A stretch of 64,000 bases of DNA from Lysobacter sp. BMK333-48F3 (GCF_019733395.1 NZ_JAIHOO010000001.1:1612001-1676000), one strand, 5' to 3'; numbered from the stretch's first letter, positions 55,181 through 64,000 are shown. The notes: generated by a model not told the origin, from the sequence alone. Translations and numbers: made by a program.

Positions 55181-56068
55181 TCAGCGAATCCGCACCGCCT
55201 CCAGCCGCGCCAGCTTGTCCGGGTTGCGCATGATGAAGATGTCGCGCAGGCGGTCGTCGTCGTCGTAGCCGAAGCTGATCGCCGCTTCGATCTTGCCGTC
55301 GCGTTCCAGGATCACGCCGCGCGAGCCGTTGAGGTCGACGAACAGCCAGCGGTCGTCGCGGCAGGCCGGGTGCAGCACAGCCTGGATGAAACCCAGCACC
55401 GCGTCGCGGCCGTGCAGGGCTTCGGCTACCGCGGTGACCTTGCCGCCGCCGTCGGCGCGCAGGGCGATCTGTTCCGACAGCAGCGCGGCCAGCGGCGCGG
55501 TGCGGCCCTCGACCAGGGCGGTCTCGAACGCCGCCAGCAGCTGCTCCTGCTGCTCGGCCGGGGTGACGTGGCGGACCTTGGACCGTTCGACATGTTCGCG
55601 CGCGCGCTGGACCAGCTTGCGGCAGGCGGCTTCCTCGATGTCCAGGGTCCGGGCGACATCGGCATAGGACTGCTCGAAGATCTCGTACAGCAGATACGCG
55701 GCGCGCTCCTTCGGCGTCAGCCGCTCCAGCAACAGCAGGAACGCGGTCGACAGCGACGAGGCCAGGGCCAGCTGCTGCTCGGGCTGGTCGGCGCTTTCGG
55801 CCTGGATCGGTTCGGGCAGCCAGGAGCCGACATAGTCGACCCGGCTGCGGTGGGCCGAACGCAGCAGATCGATGCAGCGGCGGGTGCAGGCCGTGGTCAG
55901 CCAGGCCGCCGGGTTGTCGATGCCGCTGCGCTCGGTGTTCTGCCATTTCAGGAAGGTGTCCTGGACCGCGTCCTCGGCGTCGGCGCGCGAGCCGAGGATG
56001 CGGTAGGCCAGGCCGGTCAGCATCGGCGCGGTCTGGGCGAACAGGCGGTGGTCGTCGTTGGCGGTCAT
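55181..56068 (-). CDS. ECF41-type RNA polymerase sigma factor (SigJ-like)
   Basis: 295 residues. Sigma regions 2 and 4 (GLAYRILGSRADAEDAVQDTFLKW and LTPKERAAYLLYEIFEQSYADVARTLDIEEAACRKLVQRAREH) are followed by a C-terminal SnoaL-like domain of about 110 residues that typifies ECF41 and SigJ; that domain acts as a built-in regulator in known members. The DGGGK motif linking the two is present (ALRADGGGKVT). It is the second gene after the carboxymuconolactone decarboxylase gene, the usual ECF41 partner. Confidence 0.92.
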   Translation of the reverse strand: MTANDDHRLFAQTAPMLTGLAYRILGSRADAEDAVQDTFLKWQNTERSGIDNPAAWLTTACTRRCIDLLRSAHRSRVDYVGSWLPEPIQAESADQPEQQLALASSLSTAFLLLLERLTPKERAAYLLYEIFEQSYADVARTLDIEEAACRKLVQRAREHVERSKVRHVTPAEQQEQLLAAFETALVEGRTAPLAALLSEQIALRADGGGKVTAVAEALHGRDAVLGFIQAVLHPACRDDRWLFVDLNGSRGVILERDGKIEAAISFGYDDDDRLRDIFIMRNPDKLARLEAVRIR

Positions 56069-56162
56069 GATCGATTCCTGGAGGCGGCGCAGATGATAGC
56101 CAGCGCCGCGGCCGTTGCCGACGCGTACGGCTGCGCAGCGCGCGGCACGCAGCGTCCCGCGT

Positions 56163-56606
56163 TCAGTGCTTGGAGACCTGCAGCCGGTTCCACAGGTTGA
56201 TCATGCCGACCAGCGAGGTCAGCGCGCCGATCTGGGCATCGTCGTAGTGGGCGCGCAGTTCGCTGCGCAGCGCGGCGTAGTCGCTGCGCTCCTCGATCCG
56301 GGTCAGCGCCTCGGTCCAGGCCAGCGCGGCGCGTTCGGCCGGGCTGAAGTCGCCGACGTGGCGCCACACGCTCAGGTGATCCAGGCGGGCCTGGGTTTCG
56401 CCGTCGGCGCGCGCCTCGCGCAGATGCATCCTGATGCAGAAGGCGCAGCCGTTGAGCTGGGAGGCGCGCAGCTGGATCAGGTGGTAGACCGCGCGCGGCA
56501 GCCCGCGTTGGTCGATCGCGGCCTGGACGCTGCCGTGGACGTCGCCGAGCTGGCTGAGGATCTCGGGGATTTCGCGTTCGTACTTGATGGCGTCGGTCTG
56601 GTTCAT
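56163..56606 (-). CDS. Carboxymuconolactone decarboxylase / AhpD-like protein
   Basis: 147 residues. The AhpD/CMD core has a CXXC motif at C54/C57 (NGCAFCIRMHLREAR) with the His three residues further on, giving possible peroxidase or disulfide chemistry. The family is commonly paired with ECF41 sigma factors. ATG 56606 has a GGAG motif upstream. It is the first gene of the operon and is preceded by a promoter that fits the ECF41 consensus. Confidence 0.9.
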   Translation of the reverse strand: MNQTDAIKYEREIPEILSQLGDVHGSVQAAIDQRGLPRAVYHLIQLRASQLNGCAFCIRMHLREARADGETQARLDHLSVWRHVGDFSPAERAALAWTEALTRIEERSDYAALRSELRAHYDDAQIGALTSLVGMINLWNRLQVSKH

Positions 56607-56646
56607 GGGGCGCTCCGGCGGGGTTTGGGTGGGCTGATACCGGTTC

Positions 56647-56674
56647 GACGATCCAGCCCGGCCGCCCGTGACAT
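56647..56674 (-). promoter_or_regulatory. ECF41-type promoter of the CMD-sigma factor operon
   Basis: On the minus strand TGTCACG is followed after 17 bp by CGTC, matching the known ECF41 promoter (TGTCACA, about 16 bp, CGTC). It stands about 40 bp upstream of the CMD start, so the sigma factor probably activates its own operon. Confidence 0.7.
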
Positions 56675-56698
56675 CCCCGCCAAAAAATTCTCGCTCCC

Positions 56699-56929
56699 TG
56701 TAGGAGCGGCGTGAGCCGCGACCGCGCCATCGCGACAACGACGCGGCCGGCCGGTAGCGCAGGGAAATCAACCGCGGATATCGACAGGCTTAGGCGACGC
56801 CGCGAGTGCGAAGCATGGCGGTCGCGGCTTGCGCCGCTCCTACCCCGGTCCGGCAGAACGGCTTCGATGATCGGCGACGGAGGCGGATGGTTCTGCGCAT
56901 CCCCTGTCGCGGCTCACGCCGCTCCTACA
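56699..56929. repeat. Cluster of TGTAGGAGCGGCG repeats
   Basis: Plus-strand end at 56699-56724, reverse-strand ends at about 56819-56843 (diverged) and 56904-56929. The outer two form an inverted pair. No gene in this 360-bp gap. Confidence 0.8.
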
Positions 56930-56966
56930 GGCGCAGCATGCTCTTCGAATCCACAATCCCCAACGA

Positions 56967-57620
56967 TCAAATCACCCGCAAAGTGATCGCCTTCAGCACC
57001 GCCCGGGTGCGGTCGCGGGTGTCGAGCTTTTCCAGGATCGTCGAGACGTAGTTCTTGACCGTGCCTTCGGCCAGGAACATGGCGCGGGCGATTTCCTTGT
57101 TGGAGTAGCCGCCGGCCATCAACCGCAGCACCGAGACCTCGCGTTCGGTGAACAGCGCGCGCGGGGCGTCGTCGGCGTGGTAGCGGTAGCGCGCGCGCAC
57201 CGGCTCGGTGCTGACCGGTTGCAGCAGGGTCTCGCCAGCGGCGACCCGGGCGATGGCGTCGCGCAGGTCTTCCGGGGCGGCGTCCTTGAGCAAAAAGCCC
57301 TGGGCGCCGGCTTCGGTCGCGCGCAACAGCAGCTCGCTGTCGTCGAAGGTGGTCAGCAGCAACACCGGGGTGGCGTCGCCGCGCTCGCGCAGGCGCAACA
57401 AGGCGTCGATGCCGTCCAGGCCGGGCATGCGGATGTCGCTGAGGATCACGTCGACGGACGTGTCGGCTAGGCGGTCGAGCAAGGCCTGGCCGTCGTCGGC
57501 CTCGAACGCGATCTGCAGGCCCAGCCGCTCGAGCAGGGCGCGCAGGCCGGCGCGGACCAGGGTCTGGTCGTCGGCGAGGGCGAGCCGGATCGGCGCGCGC
57601 GGCGCGGTCGCGGCGCTCAC
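56967..57620 (-). CDS. NarL/LuxR-family response regulator
   Basis: 217 residues starting GTG. Receiver domain with ALADDQ, phospho-acceptor Asp62 (ILSDIRMPGLDG) and Lys in GFLLKDA. C-terminal LuxR HTH (LFTEREVSVLRLMAGGYSNKEIARAMFLAEGTVKNYVSTILEKL). The start overlaps the kinase stop (GTGA), so kinase and regulator are translationally coupled. Confidence 0.95.
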   Translation of the reverse strand: MSAATAPRAPIRLALADDQTLVRAGLRALLERLGLQIAFEADDGQALLDRLADTSVDVILSDIRMPGLDGIDALLRLRERGDATPVLLLTTFDDSELLLRATEAGAQGFLLKDAAPEDLRDAIARVAAGETLLQPVSTEPVRARYRYHADDAPRALFTEREVSVLRLMAGGYSNKEIARAMFLAEGTVKNYVSTILEKLDTRDRTRAVLKAITLRVI

Positions 57621-58753
57621 GCCGGCCGCTCCGATGTGGGCAGCTCTGATGTGGGAAGCTCCGCCTCGATCCGCAGCGCACCGCGCGCATTGGCGGCCAG
57701 CTGCAGGCGGCCGCCGAGCGCGGCGATGCGTTCGCGCATGCCGGTCAGGCCGTTGCCTTCGCGCAGCGCGCCGCGAAGCCGGCCGTCGTCTTCGATCGCC
57801 ACCCGCAAGCGGCCGGGTTCGGCCCGGATCTCGACCCGCACCCGCTCGGCCTCGGCTTGGCGCGCGCTGTTGGTCAGCGCTTCCTGCACCAGCCGCAACA
57901 GAGCCTCGGCCAGAGCCGGGTCGGTCAGGTGCAGGCGCGGGTCGATGTCCAGGTCCAGCACCGGCCGCGGCAGCGGCGCGGCCAGCGCGCGCAGCGCGGT
58001 GGCCAGGTCCAGCCCGCGCGCGTCGCGCAGGGCCTGGACCACGTTGCGGATATCGCCGAGCAGTTCGACCGCCAGTTGCTGGGCCAGTTGCACCTCGCGG
58101 CGCTGGCCGAGCCCGGGTTCGGCGGCGAGCGCGCGCAGGTTCAGGGTCATCGCGGTGAGCTTGTGCCCGGCGACGTCGTGCAGCTCGCGCGCGACCCGCA
58201 GGCGTTCGGCATCGCGTGCGCTGTCGGCCAGCAGGGCGCGGGTGGCGAGCAGGTCGGCGTTGACCAGGGCCAGGCGGTCGCGGGTCTGCTCGGCGCTGCG
58301 CGCGTAATGCGCGACCAGCGCGGCGAAGCTCTGGAAGCCGGCGAAGATCAAGGTGACGATGAACGGCGCGCCATGGCCGGCCTGGCGCAGGATCAGGTAC
58401 AGGGCCAGGTTGAGCAGCAACGCGATCGCCAGTACCGGCCGCAGCGGCAGGGCCATGACCAGGTGCGCGGCGACGATCACCAGCAACGCCGGCGCGGCGC
58501 CGCCGGTCGGCGCCAGCCAGCTCACCGCCAGCGCGCTCAGGCATTCCGGCACGAACAACCACGCGCGCCAGCGCGGCCGCGACGGCGGCAGCAGGTCGTG
58601 GCCGAGGAAGCAGGCCAGGAACAGCGCCATCGCCAGCCATTGCGCGGCGCGCTCGGCATCGTCGTCGTAGCGCAGCGACAACAGCACCGCCAGCCAAGTC
58701 AGCACGGCGGGCAGGTTCAAGGGTTGCAGCAGCGAGCGCAGGCGGCCGGACAT
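57617..58753 (-). CDS. HisKA_3-type sensor histidine kinase
   Basis: 378 residues. About five to six membrane helices in the first 190 residues (for example AVLTWLAVLLSL and LALYLILRQ), then the HisKA_3 phosphorylation site RVARELHDVAGHKLTAM and an HATPase_c domain with LVQEALTNSARQAEA and GNGLTGMRERIAALGG. This is the NarX/LiaS/DesK-type pairing with the LuxR-family regulator that follows. The signal is unknown; a membrane-stress sensor is plausible from family. Divergent from the membrane protein at 58920. Confidence 0.92.
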   Translation of the reverse strand: MSGRLRSLLQPLNLPAVLTWLAVLLSLRYDDDAERAAQWLAMALFLACFLGHDLLPPSRPRWRAWLFVPECLSALAVSWLAPTGGAAPALLVIVAAHLVMALPLRPVLAIALLLNLALYLILRQAGHGAPFIVTLIFAGFQSFAALVAHYARSAEQTRDRLALVNADLLATRALLADSARDAERLRVARELHDVAGHKLTAMTLNLRALAAEPGLGQRREVQLAQQLAVELLGDIRNVVQALRDARGLDLATALRALAAPLPRPVLDLDIDPRLHLTDPALAEALLRLVQEALTNSARQAEAERVRVEIRAEPGRLRVAIEDDGRLRGALREGNGLTGMRERIAALGGRLQLAANARGALRIEAELPTSELPTSERPA

Positions 58754-58919
58754 GGCCGGATGCTGCGCGCGGCGCCGCGCACAGGCAATGGCCGCGCAGC
58801 AGAAAGTGACTTCCGGCAGGGTCGATCGACGACTCCTGGCCCCTGTGCCGGCGACGGCCGCGACGCAGCATGGTCCGGCGCCCACTTTCACCGCCGGGCG
58901 CCCTACCGGAGCCGCCGCC

Positions 58920-59636
58920 ATGTTGTCCGCCTACGATTGGATCAAGACCCTGCACATCGCCGTCGGCGTGGTCGCGCTGATCGGCTTCTGGAGCGCCGGC
59001 CTGGCGCGCAAGGGCAGCCCCCTGCACCGCCGCGCCGGGCAGATCTTCCTGCTGGCGATGACCGGGATCCTGATCACCGGCGTGCCGATGGCGGCTTACA
59101 AGCTCGAACAAGGCCATCCGGTCACCGCCGCCTTTCTCGGCTATCTGCTGGTGATCACCGCCACCGGGGTGTGGACCGGCTGGCGCGCGATCGCCGACAA
59201 GCGCGACGTGCGCCGCTACACCGGGCCGGTGTACGTGGCCCTGGCCGGGTTGTCGCTGCTGTCGGGCGCGGCGATCCTGGCGCTGGGCCTGCGCATCGGC
59301 GCGCCGCTGCTGACCGGCTTTTCCAGCATCGGCTTGTTCATCGGCGCCGACCTGCTGCTCAAGCGCCTGCGCCGCGAGCGCCTGGGCGCGCGCCCGCGCT
59401 GGTGGCTGATCGAGCACTACACCGCGATGATCGGCAACGGCATCGCCACCCATATCGCCTTCCTCGGCATCGGCCTGCCGCGCCTGTTTCCGGCGATCGA
59501 TGGAGCGGCCCTGCACTACGCGGCCTGGTTCGGCCCGCTGCTGGTCGCGATCGGCGCCAAGCTCTGGTTCGACCGCCGCTGGCGCGCGCCGCAGCCGGCG
59601 ACCGTGGGCGCGCGAGCGCCGGCGCAGATCGGTTGA
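58920..59636 (+). CDS. Multi-pass membrane protein (DUF2306-like)
   Basis: 238 residues with about six to seven membrane helices. Segments such as LHIAVGVVALIGFWSAGLARKGSPLHRRAGQIFLLAMTGILITG resemble DUF2306-type proteins. The His residues in LHIAVG, LHRRAG and IEHYTAMIG are candidate heme or metal ligands, but that is only a guess. ATG 58920 follows a divergent promoter shared with the kinase at 58753, so the two-component system may control it. Confidence 0.75.
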   Translation: MLSAYDWIKTLHIAVGVVALIGFWSAGLARKGSPLHRRAGQIFLLAMTGILITGVPMAAYKLEQGHPVTAAFLGYLLVITATGVWTGWRAIADKRDVRRYTGPVYVALAGLSLLSGAAILALGLRIGAPLLTGFSSIGLFIGADLLLKRLRRERLGARPRWWLIEHYTAMIGNGIATHIAFLGIGLPRLFPAIDGAALHYAAWFGPLLVAIGAKLWFDRRWRAPQPATVGARAPAQIG

Positions 59637-59772
59637 ACTGCGACGCAGGCGCAAGGATCACAGTCGCGGCGAAAAAGAAAGTGTCGCCGGTTGAGCGTCG
59701 GCATGCCCTTCGCACTGCAACCGCGCGCCGCAAGCGCGCATCAGATCGGATAACTCTTAGCGGAATCCGACC

Positions 59773-61149
59773 ATGCCCAACGCCCGCCCCCTGCCCCGTT
59801 CCGCCGTCTTCCGCCGCACCGCGCTGGCCCTGGCCCTGATCGCCGGCGTCGGCGCGGCCCACGCCGCCGAACCGGCCCCGGCCGCCGATCCGGTGCGCTG
59901 CCATGCCGGCGCTTACCGCCTGGACGACGGCCGCGTGGTCGACATCGGTGCGGTCGCCACGCCCGGCACGCTGCGCTGGCGCCTGGTGGACGGCCGCACC
60001 GGCAAGCTGACCCAGCGCGACGGCGCCTGGACCAGCACCCGTGGCTGGACCGACCAGGCCGACGGCGTCGCGGTGTCGTTCGGCGACTGCGCGCAGGGCA
60101 AGATCCGCTACGACGGCCACACCGGCCAGAAGCTGCGCTTCGACGTCCGCGAGACCCGCTTCCAGGGCAACGGCGTCGAGCTGCGCGGCCGCCTGGTGCT
60201 GCCGGAAGGCCGCGACAAGGTGCCGCTGGTGGTGCTGGTGCACGGCTCGGAGAACTACTCCGGGGTCGACCTGTACCACCTGCAGAACCTGTTCCCGGCC
60301 AACGGCGTCGGCGTGTTCGTCTACGACAAGCGCGGCACCGGCGGCTCGACCGGCAAGTACAACCAGAATTTCTACCAGTTGTCCGACGACGCCGCGGCGG
60401 CGCTGCGCGAGGCCAAGCGCCTGGCCGGCGCGCGCGCCGGCCGCACCGGTTTCCAGGGCGGCAGCCAGGGCGGCTGGGTCGCGCCGCTGGCGGCGAGCAA
60501 GGAGCCGCAGGCCGAGTTCGTCGTGGTCGGCTTCGGCCTGGCCGACGGCGTGCTGGCCGAAGACCGCGATCAGGTCGCGATGGACCTGCGCGCGGCCGGC
60601 TTCGGCGACGCCGATATCCTGGCCAAGGCGCGCGAAGTCTCCGACGCCACCGGCCTGATCGCCTCCAGCGACGGCCAGCGCGGCTGGGAAGAACTGGACG
60701 CGTTGCGCGCCAAGTACGGCGCGCAGCCGTGGTGGAAGGCGCTGAAGGGCGAGTACACCGGTCTGGTGATCAACAAGACCCGCGCCGAAGTGCTGGCCGA
60801 GCTGGCCCGGCTGGACGTCGACGTGAGCTGGGACTACGACCCGATGCCGGTGCTGCGCGACCTGCGCGCGCCGCAGCTGTGGATCGTCGGCGGCTCCGAC
60901 GTGGAAGCGCCGTCGGACGAAACCCAGAAGCGCCTGGTCGGCCTGGCCGGCGAAGGCCGACCGATCACCACCGCGCTGTTCCCGACCGCCGACCACGGCA
61001 TGCTGGAGTTCGACGTCGACGCCAAGGGCGAGCGCCAGCACAGCCGCATCTCCGAAGGCTATTTCCAGATGCAGCTGGACTGGATCCAGCGCGGCAAGCT
61101 GGACCATGCGCCGTACGGATCGGCCAAGCTGTTGGCGCAGCCGAAGTGA
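59773..61149 (+). CDS. Exported alpha/beta hydrolase
   Basis: 458 residues, signal peptide (LALALIAGVGAAHAAEP). An N-terminal domain (about 35-145) is followed by an alpha/beta-hydrolase fold: oxyanion-type LVVLVHGSENYSG, nucleophile elbow GGSQGG (Ser near 231) and the catalytic His in TADHGMLEFD, with an Asp in VGGSDVEAPSDE. Similar to serine esterases/peptidases of the S9/S15-like type; substrate unknown. The end is 414 bp before the next gene. Confidence 0.9.
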   Translation: MPNARPLPRSAVFRRTALALALIAGVGAAHAAEPAPAADPVRCHAGAYRLDDGRVVDIGAVATPGTLRWRLVDGRTGKLTQRDGAWTSTRGWTDQADGVAVSFGDCAQGKIRYDGHTGQKLRFDVRETRFQGNGVELRGRLVLPEGRDKVPLVVLVHGSENYSGVDLYHLQNLFPANGVGVFVYDKRGTGGSTGKYNQNFYQLSDDAAAALREAKRLAGARAGRTGFQGGSQGGWVAPLAASKEPQAEFVVVGFGLADGVLAEDRDQVAMDLRAAGFGDADILAKAREVSDATGLIASSDGQRGWEELDALRAKYGAQPWWKALKGEYTGLVINKTRAEVLAELARLDVDVSWDYDPMPVLRDLRAPQLWIVGGSDVEAPSDETQKRLVGLAGEGRPITTALFPTADHGMLEFDVDAKGERQHSRISEGYFQMQLDWIQRGKLDHAPYGSAKLLAQPK

Positions 61150-61207
61150 GCGCGCAGTCCGTCGCCCGCAGCGCGGCGGACTTCGCAGCGATGCCTGGAT
61201 GAAGCCC

Positions 61208-61230
61208 TGGATCCCCGCTTTCGCGGGGAC
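61208..61230. repeat. ATCCCCGCTTTCGCGGGGA hairpin repeat, copy 1
   Basis: GGATCCCCGCTTTCGCGGGG followed by ACGACGGC; stem CCCCGC/GCGGGG. Confidence 0.7.
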
Positions 61231-61308
61231 GACGGCCGAAGGCTTCGCGGCGACTCGCGCTACCGTTTCGGCGCCGCGGTGCAACAGATGCCCGCGCCGC
61301 TCTCCTAT

Positions 61309-61334
61309 CGTCATCCCCGCGAAAGCGGGGATCC
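61309..61334. repeat. ATCCCCGCGAAAGCGGGGAT hairpin repeat, copy 2
   Basis: GTCATCCCCGCGAAAGCGGG then GATCCAG; complementary to the first copy. Widespread as an intergenic REP-like element in many proteobacteria. Confidence 0.7.
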
Positions 61335-61563
61335 AGAGACTTCAGCGCGATGTCCCGATGCCGCTGTGCGGCGATGCGTTCCCTCGCGCAGAAAATCCCC
61401 GCACTGCGACCCCGATTGCAATTCGATGACATCGCTCATGTCGTATCGACATGACGAGGTTCCGCATCGTCCGCGCCGATTTACGAACCGGTAACCGTCG
61501 CTTTACGCAGCCGCGCCCGCGATCCACTAGAACGAAGCCTCCTCAAATACGACCGGGGGCAGC

Positions 61564-62952
61564 ATGCGCATCACCATCGTCGGAGCGGGTTTCAGCGGCA
61601 GCGCCTTGGCGCGCGAATTGGTCGGGCAGGCGGGGCCGGGCGTGGAGCTGTGCCTGGTCGGCATCGGTGACAGCTACGGCCGCGGCGTGGCCTACGGCGA
61701 GGCGCGGCCGGAGCACCTGCTCAACGTGCGCGCCAGCGAACTGGGCGCGACGCCCGATCAACCCGGCGGCTTCGCCGACTGGCTCAACCTCACCGACCGC
61801 GCGCGCAGCAGCTACCTGCCGCGGTTGTTGTACGGCGAGTACCTGCATGCGCAGTTGCAGACCGCGCTGGCCGGCAGCGCGGCGGCGTTCAACCAGATCC
61901 GCCAGGAAGCGGTGGCGGTCGAGCGCGCGGCTTCGGGCTTCCGCATCCACCTCGCCGACGGCAGCGACTTCCTCAGCGACAAGGTCGTGCTCGCGGTCGG
62001 CGCGCTGCCGCCGCAGCCGCTGCCCGGGGTCGGGCCGCGCCTGGCGATCCATCCCAGCTATCTGGGCTGGCCATGGCAGGACGGCGCGATCGATGCGATC
62101 GACCCGGACGCGCGGCTGTTGATCGTCGGTACCGGCCTGACCATGGCCGACGTCGTCGTCACCCTGCACCGCCGCGGCCATCGCGGCCCGATCGTCGCCC
62201 TGTCTCGCCACGGCTTGCTGCCGCGCGCTCACGGCGAGTATCCGCCGCCGCCGATCGCCTTGCCGCCGGCGGTGCTGCAGGCCTTGCAGACGCACGCACC
62301 GCGCGAACTGTCGTGCGCCTTGCGCACCCTGGTGCCGGTGGTCGAGGACTGGCGCAGCCTGGTCGATGCCCTGCGCCCGCATCTGCAGGGCTTCTGGCGC
62401 GGCATGCCCTTGCCGCAGCGGGCGAGCTTCCTGCGTCACCTGCGCTCGTACTGGGAGGCGGCGCGGCACCGCATCGCGCCGCAACTGGCCGAGGAGCTGC
62501 TGCGCCTGCGCGAACACGGCCGCCTGCGGATCCGCGCCGGCCGGCTGGTGCGCGCGCGTCGCGGCGCCGATGCGGTCGAGGTCTTGATCCGCGAGCGCGG
62601 CGACAACGTCCTGCTGCAGGAGCGTTACGACGTATTGATCCGCGCCACCGGCCTGGACACCGACATCGAACGCACCACCCATCCCTTGATCGCGCATCTG
62701 CGCGAGTCGGGCCTGGTCGCGGCCGACCCGCTGGGCCTGGGCCTGCGCACCTCGGATCGGTTCGAAGCCCTGGACGCCAAGGGCAGCGCGGTGCGCGGCC
62801 TGTACGCGCTCGGGCCGCTGCTGCGCGCGCAGCGCTGGGAGATCACCGCCGTGCCGGAGCTACGTCAAGCGGCGCGCGAGCTGGCCGGCGAGTTGCTCGC
62901 GACCGCCTCGACCGCGCGCGCCGGCGCCAAACCGCTGGCCGCGACCGGCTGA
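61564..62952 (+). CDS. FAD/NAD(P)-binding protein
   Basis: 462 residues. A dinucleotide-binding Rossmann motif opens the chain (ITIVGAGFSGSALARELV), and a second GxGxxx-like segment (LLIVGTGLTMADVVVTLHRRG) lies in the middle, as in the PF13454-like FAD-NAD(P) family. It contains YGRGVAYGEARPEHLLNVRASELG, the family-specific region. Likely a soluble flavin-dependent oxidoreductase; its substrate is unknown. Confidence 0.9.
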   Translation: MRITIVGAGFSGSALARELVGQAGPGVELCLVGIGDSYGRGVAYGEARPEHLLNVRASELGATPDQPGGFADWLNLTDRARSSYLPRLLYGEYLHAQLQTALAGSAAAFNQIRQEAVAVERAASGFRIHLADGSDFLSDKVVLAVGALPPQPLPGVGPRLAIHPSYLGWPWQDGAIDAIDPDARLLIVGTGLTMADVVVTLHRRGHRGPIVALSRHGLLPRAHGEYPPPPIALPPAVLQALQTHAPRELSCALRTLVPVVEDWRSLVDALRPHLQGFWRGMPLPQRASFLRHLRSYWEAARHRIAPQLAEELLRLREHGRLRIRAGRLVRARRGADAVEVLIRERGDNVLLQERYDVLIRATGLDTDIERTTHPLIAHLRESGLVAADPLGLGLRTSDRFEALDAKGSAVRGLYALGPLLRAQRWEITAVPELRQAARELAGELLATASTARAGAKPLAATG

Positions 62953-62955
62953 CGC

Positions 62956-63313
62956 CATGCCGCCACATCGCGGCGCCGCCGCCCGCCTGTAGGAGCGGCG
63001 CAAGCCGCGACCACCATGCCGCCACATCGCGCCGCCGCCGTCCGCCTGTAGGAGCGGCGTAAGCCGCGACCACCGCAGCGGTGGTCGCGAGCGCGGCAGC
63101 CGAAGACCGGCCATACGGTTCTGGCGAACAACGCCTTGGTGCCAGGCTTCGGCGGCGGACGTGAATGACGTCGCTTCGGCGGTCGCGGCTTACGCCGCTC
63201 CTACGACAGGCAGCGCACAACCCGTGCTGGGGTAGGAGCGGCGCAAGCCGCGACCGCCATGTCGCCCCATCGCGGTGCCGCCGCCCGCCTGTAGGAGCGG
63301 CGTAAGCCGCGAC
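62956..63313. repeat. Cluster of TGTAGGAGCGGCG repeats with a 59-bp tandem unit
   Basis: Plus-strand ends at 62988, 63047, 63232 and 63290, and one reverse-strand end at about 63182-63204. Two units of exactly 59 bp follow each other (62956-63014, 63015-63073), each beginning CATGCCGCCACATCGCG and containing the repeat end; a third, diverged unit starts near 63258. Noncoding. Confidence 0.85.
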
Positions 63314-63349
63314 CATCGCAGCGGTGTGCGCGAGCGTGGTAGCCGAAGC

Positions 63350-63982
63350 TCAGACCGGGCTGGCGACCGGATAAGGCCGTTCCGTCGGTAGCGCGGCGCC
63401 GGCCTCGTCGAGCCGTCCGGCCTGGACCAGCCCGTGGATGCGATGCGCCAGCGGGGTGATGTCGTCGATACGATGGATCCATTGCTCGACGTAACGATCG
63501 ACCGCAAGCGGGCCGAGGCCGATCTGGATCGAACGGTGCGGCAAGGGACGCAGATGCAGATCGCGTTCCGGATCCCATTGGATGCGGACCGGGTGGGCGC
63601 GCTTGTGCTGCTCCCATTCGCCTGGACTCATGTCCGGATCGGGGTGGCTGGCGCAGGCGTGGCGCAAGGCCCATTCGAAACCGGCGCGGTCGATATCGAT
63701 CGCCAGAACGCGGGCCTGACCGGCGTCTTTGTGGCCCCAGCCGGCGCGATACATCATCCACAGGAACGAAGGCTTGATCCAGGTCATGCGTTCGCGCTTG
63801 AACGGCGCGACGAAACGGCCGGCGCGCAGCGCCGCATCGGCGATCGCGTGGGAATAGGCCTGGTAGACGCGGATCGTGGCGTCGTCGTAGACGGCGCGGA
63901 TCTGGCGATGGGGCACGGCGGACTCGCCGTGGTGGTCGTCCGCACCCATGTGCGGGGTCTTGCTCGGGTTGTCGTCGTTCAT
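63350..63982 (-). CDS. DUF4291 domain-containing protein
   Basis: 210 residues. DUF4291 signature: RQIRAVYDDATIRVYQAYS at about 27-45, then RFVAPFKRERMTWIKPSFLWMMYRAGWG and RIQWDPERDLHLRPLPHRSIQIGL. Function unknown. ATG 63982 lies close to the window edge. The gene ends in the repeat cluster at 63313. Confidence 0.92.
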   Translation of the reverse strand: MNDDNPSKTPHMGADDHHGESAVPHRQIRAVYDDATIRVYQAYSHAIADAALRAGRFVAPFKRERMTWIKPSFLWMMYRAGWGHKDAGQARVLAIDIDRAGFEWALRHACASHPDPDMSPGEWEQHKRAHPVRIQWDPERDLHLRPLPHRSIQIGLGPLAVDRYVEQWIHRIDDITPLAHRIHGLVQAGRLDEAGAALPTERPYPVASPV

Positions 63983-64000
63983 TCCGCGCCAGTGTAGCGC

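Larger units (their letters stand above)
61150..61563. other. Intergenic region with ATCCCCGCTTTCGCGGGGA repeats
   Basis: 414 bp without a gene. Two copies of a REP-like hairpin, inverted relative to each other, occur at 61208-61230 and 61309-61334 (GTCATCCCCGCGAAAGCGGG and its complement). Confidence 0.6.

Noticed and set aside
62956..63313. Repeat array as a CRISPR
   Set aside because: Units are 59-bp tandem copies without unique spacers, and there are no cas genes.

Overview
This 64 kb window is high-GC chromosomal DNA of a Gram-negative gammaproteobacterium. Gene order and protein sequences point to the Xanthomonadaceae, most likely Lysobacter or a close relative. The clues are the mnmE-yidC-rnpA-rpmH / dnaA-dnaN-recF-gyrB origin block, a tonB-exbB-exbD cluster followed by pdxJ, a secreted M4 metalloprotease, and many copies of an intergenic repeat built on TGTAGGAGCGGCG. 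The genus call is inference from sequence familiarity; no search was run.

Regions. (1) 168-13069: replication-origin block. mnmE, yidC, rnpA and rpmH run leftward; dnaA, dnaN, recF and gyrB run rightward. The dnaA-dnaN gap (5850-6365) carries two perfect DnaA boxes and an AT-rich stretch and is the likely oriC. Four near-perfect parS palindromes lie at 7497-9339, two of them inside recF. (2) 13074-26095: housekeeping and envelope genes: CPBP protease, M48 lipoprotein, TPR protein, a TonB system with three ExbD paralogues, pdxJ, cardiolipin synthase, a SIMPL protein, a radical SAM protein, and an MFS gene broken by a frameshift beside a divergent LysR regulator. (3) 26212-36448: two LprI-like secreted proteins, an M4 protease, an SLC13 transporter, a PAS kinase with a single-domain response regulator, and a 2OG-Fe(II) oxygenase. 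(4) 36723-44545: a seven-gene operon resembling the Pseudomonas Fap functional-amyloid system. It has two CXXC-ended repeat proteins of the FapB/FapC type, a C39 peptidase (FapD-like), a FapE-position protein and a coiled-coil/beta-barrel exporter (FapF-like), preceded by two extra secreted proteins. A sigma-54 -24/-12 promoter stands in front of it. A convergent sigma-54 activator gene and a tiny sigma-region-4-like gene lie behind its terminator. (5) 44732-64000: fbp, a Mor-like regulator, a possible CheD-fold protein, dinB, an acetyltransferase, a two-component system, an IS1595-family element, two paralogous DUF1579-like proteins with a WYL regulator, an ECF41-type sigma factor operon with a matching promoter, a LuxR-type two-component system, an alpha/beta hydrolase, an FAD/NAD(P)-binding protein and a DUF4291 protein.

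The most interesting system is the Fap-like operon: its exporter, protease and amyloid-type subunits are recognisable, but its first two genes and its apparent regulators are not part of the known Pseudomonas fap layout. No tRNA, rRNA, CRISPR array or prophage was seen.
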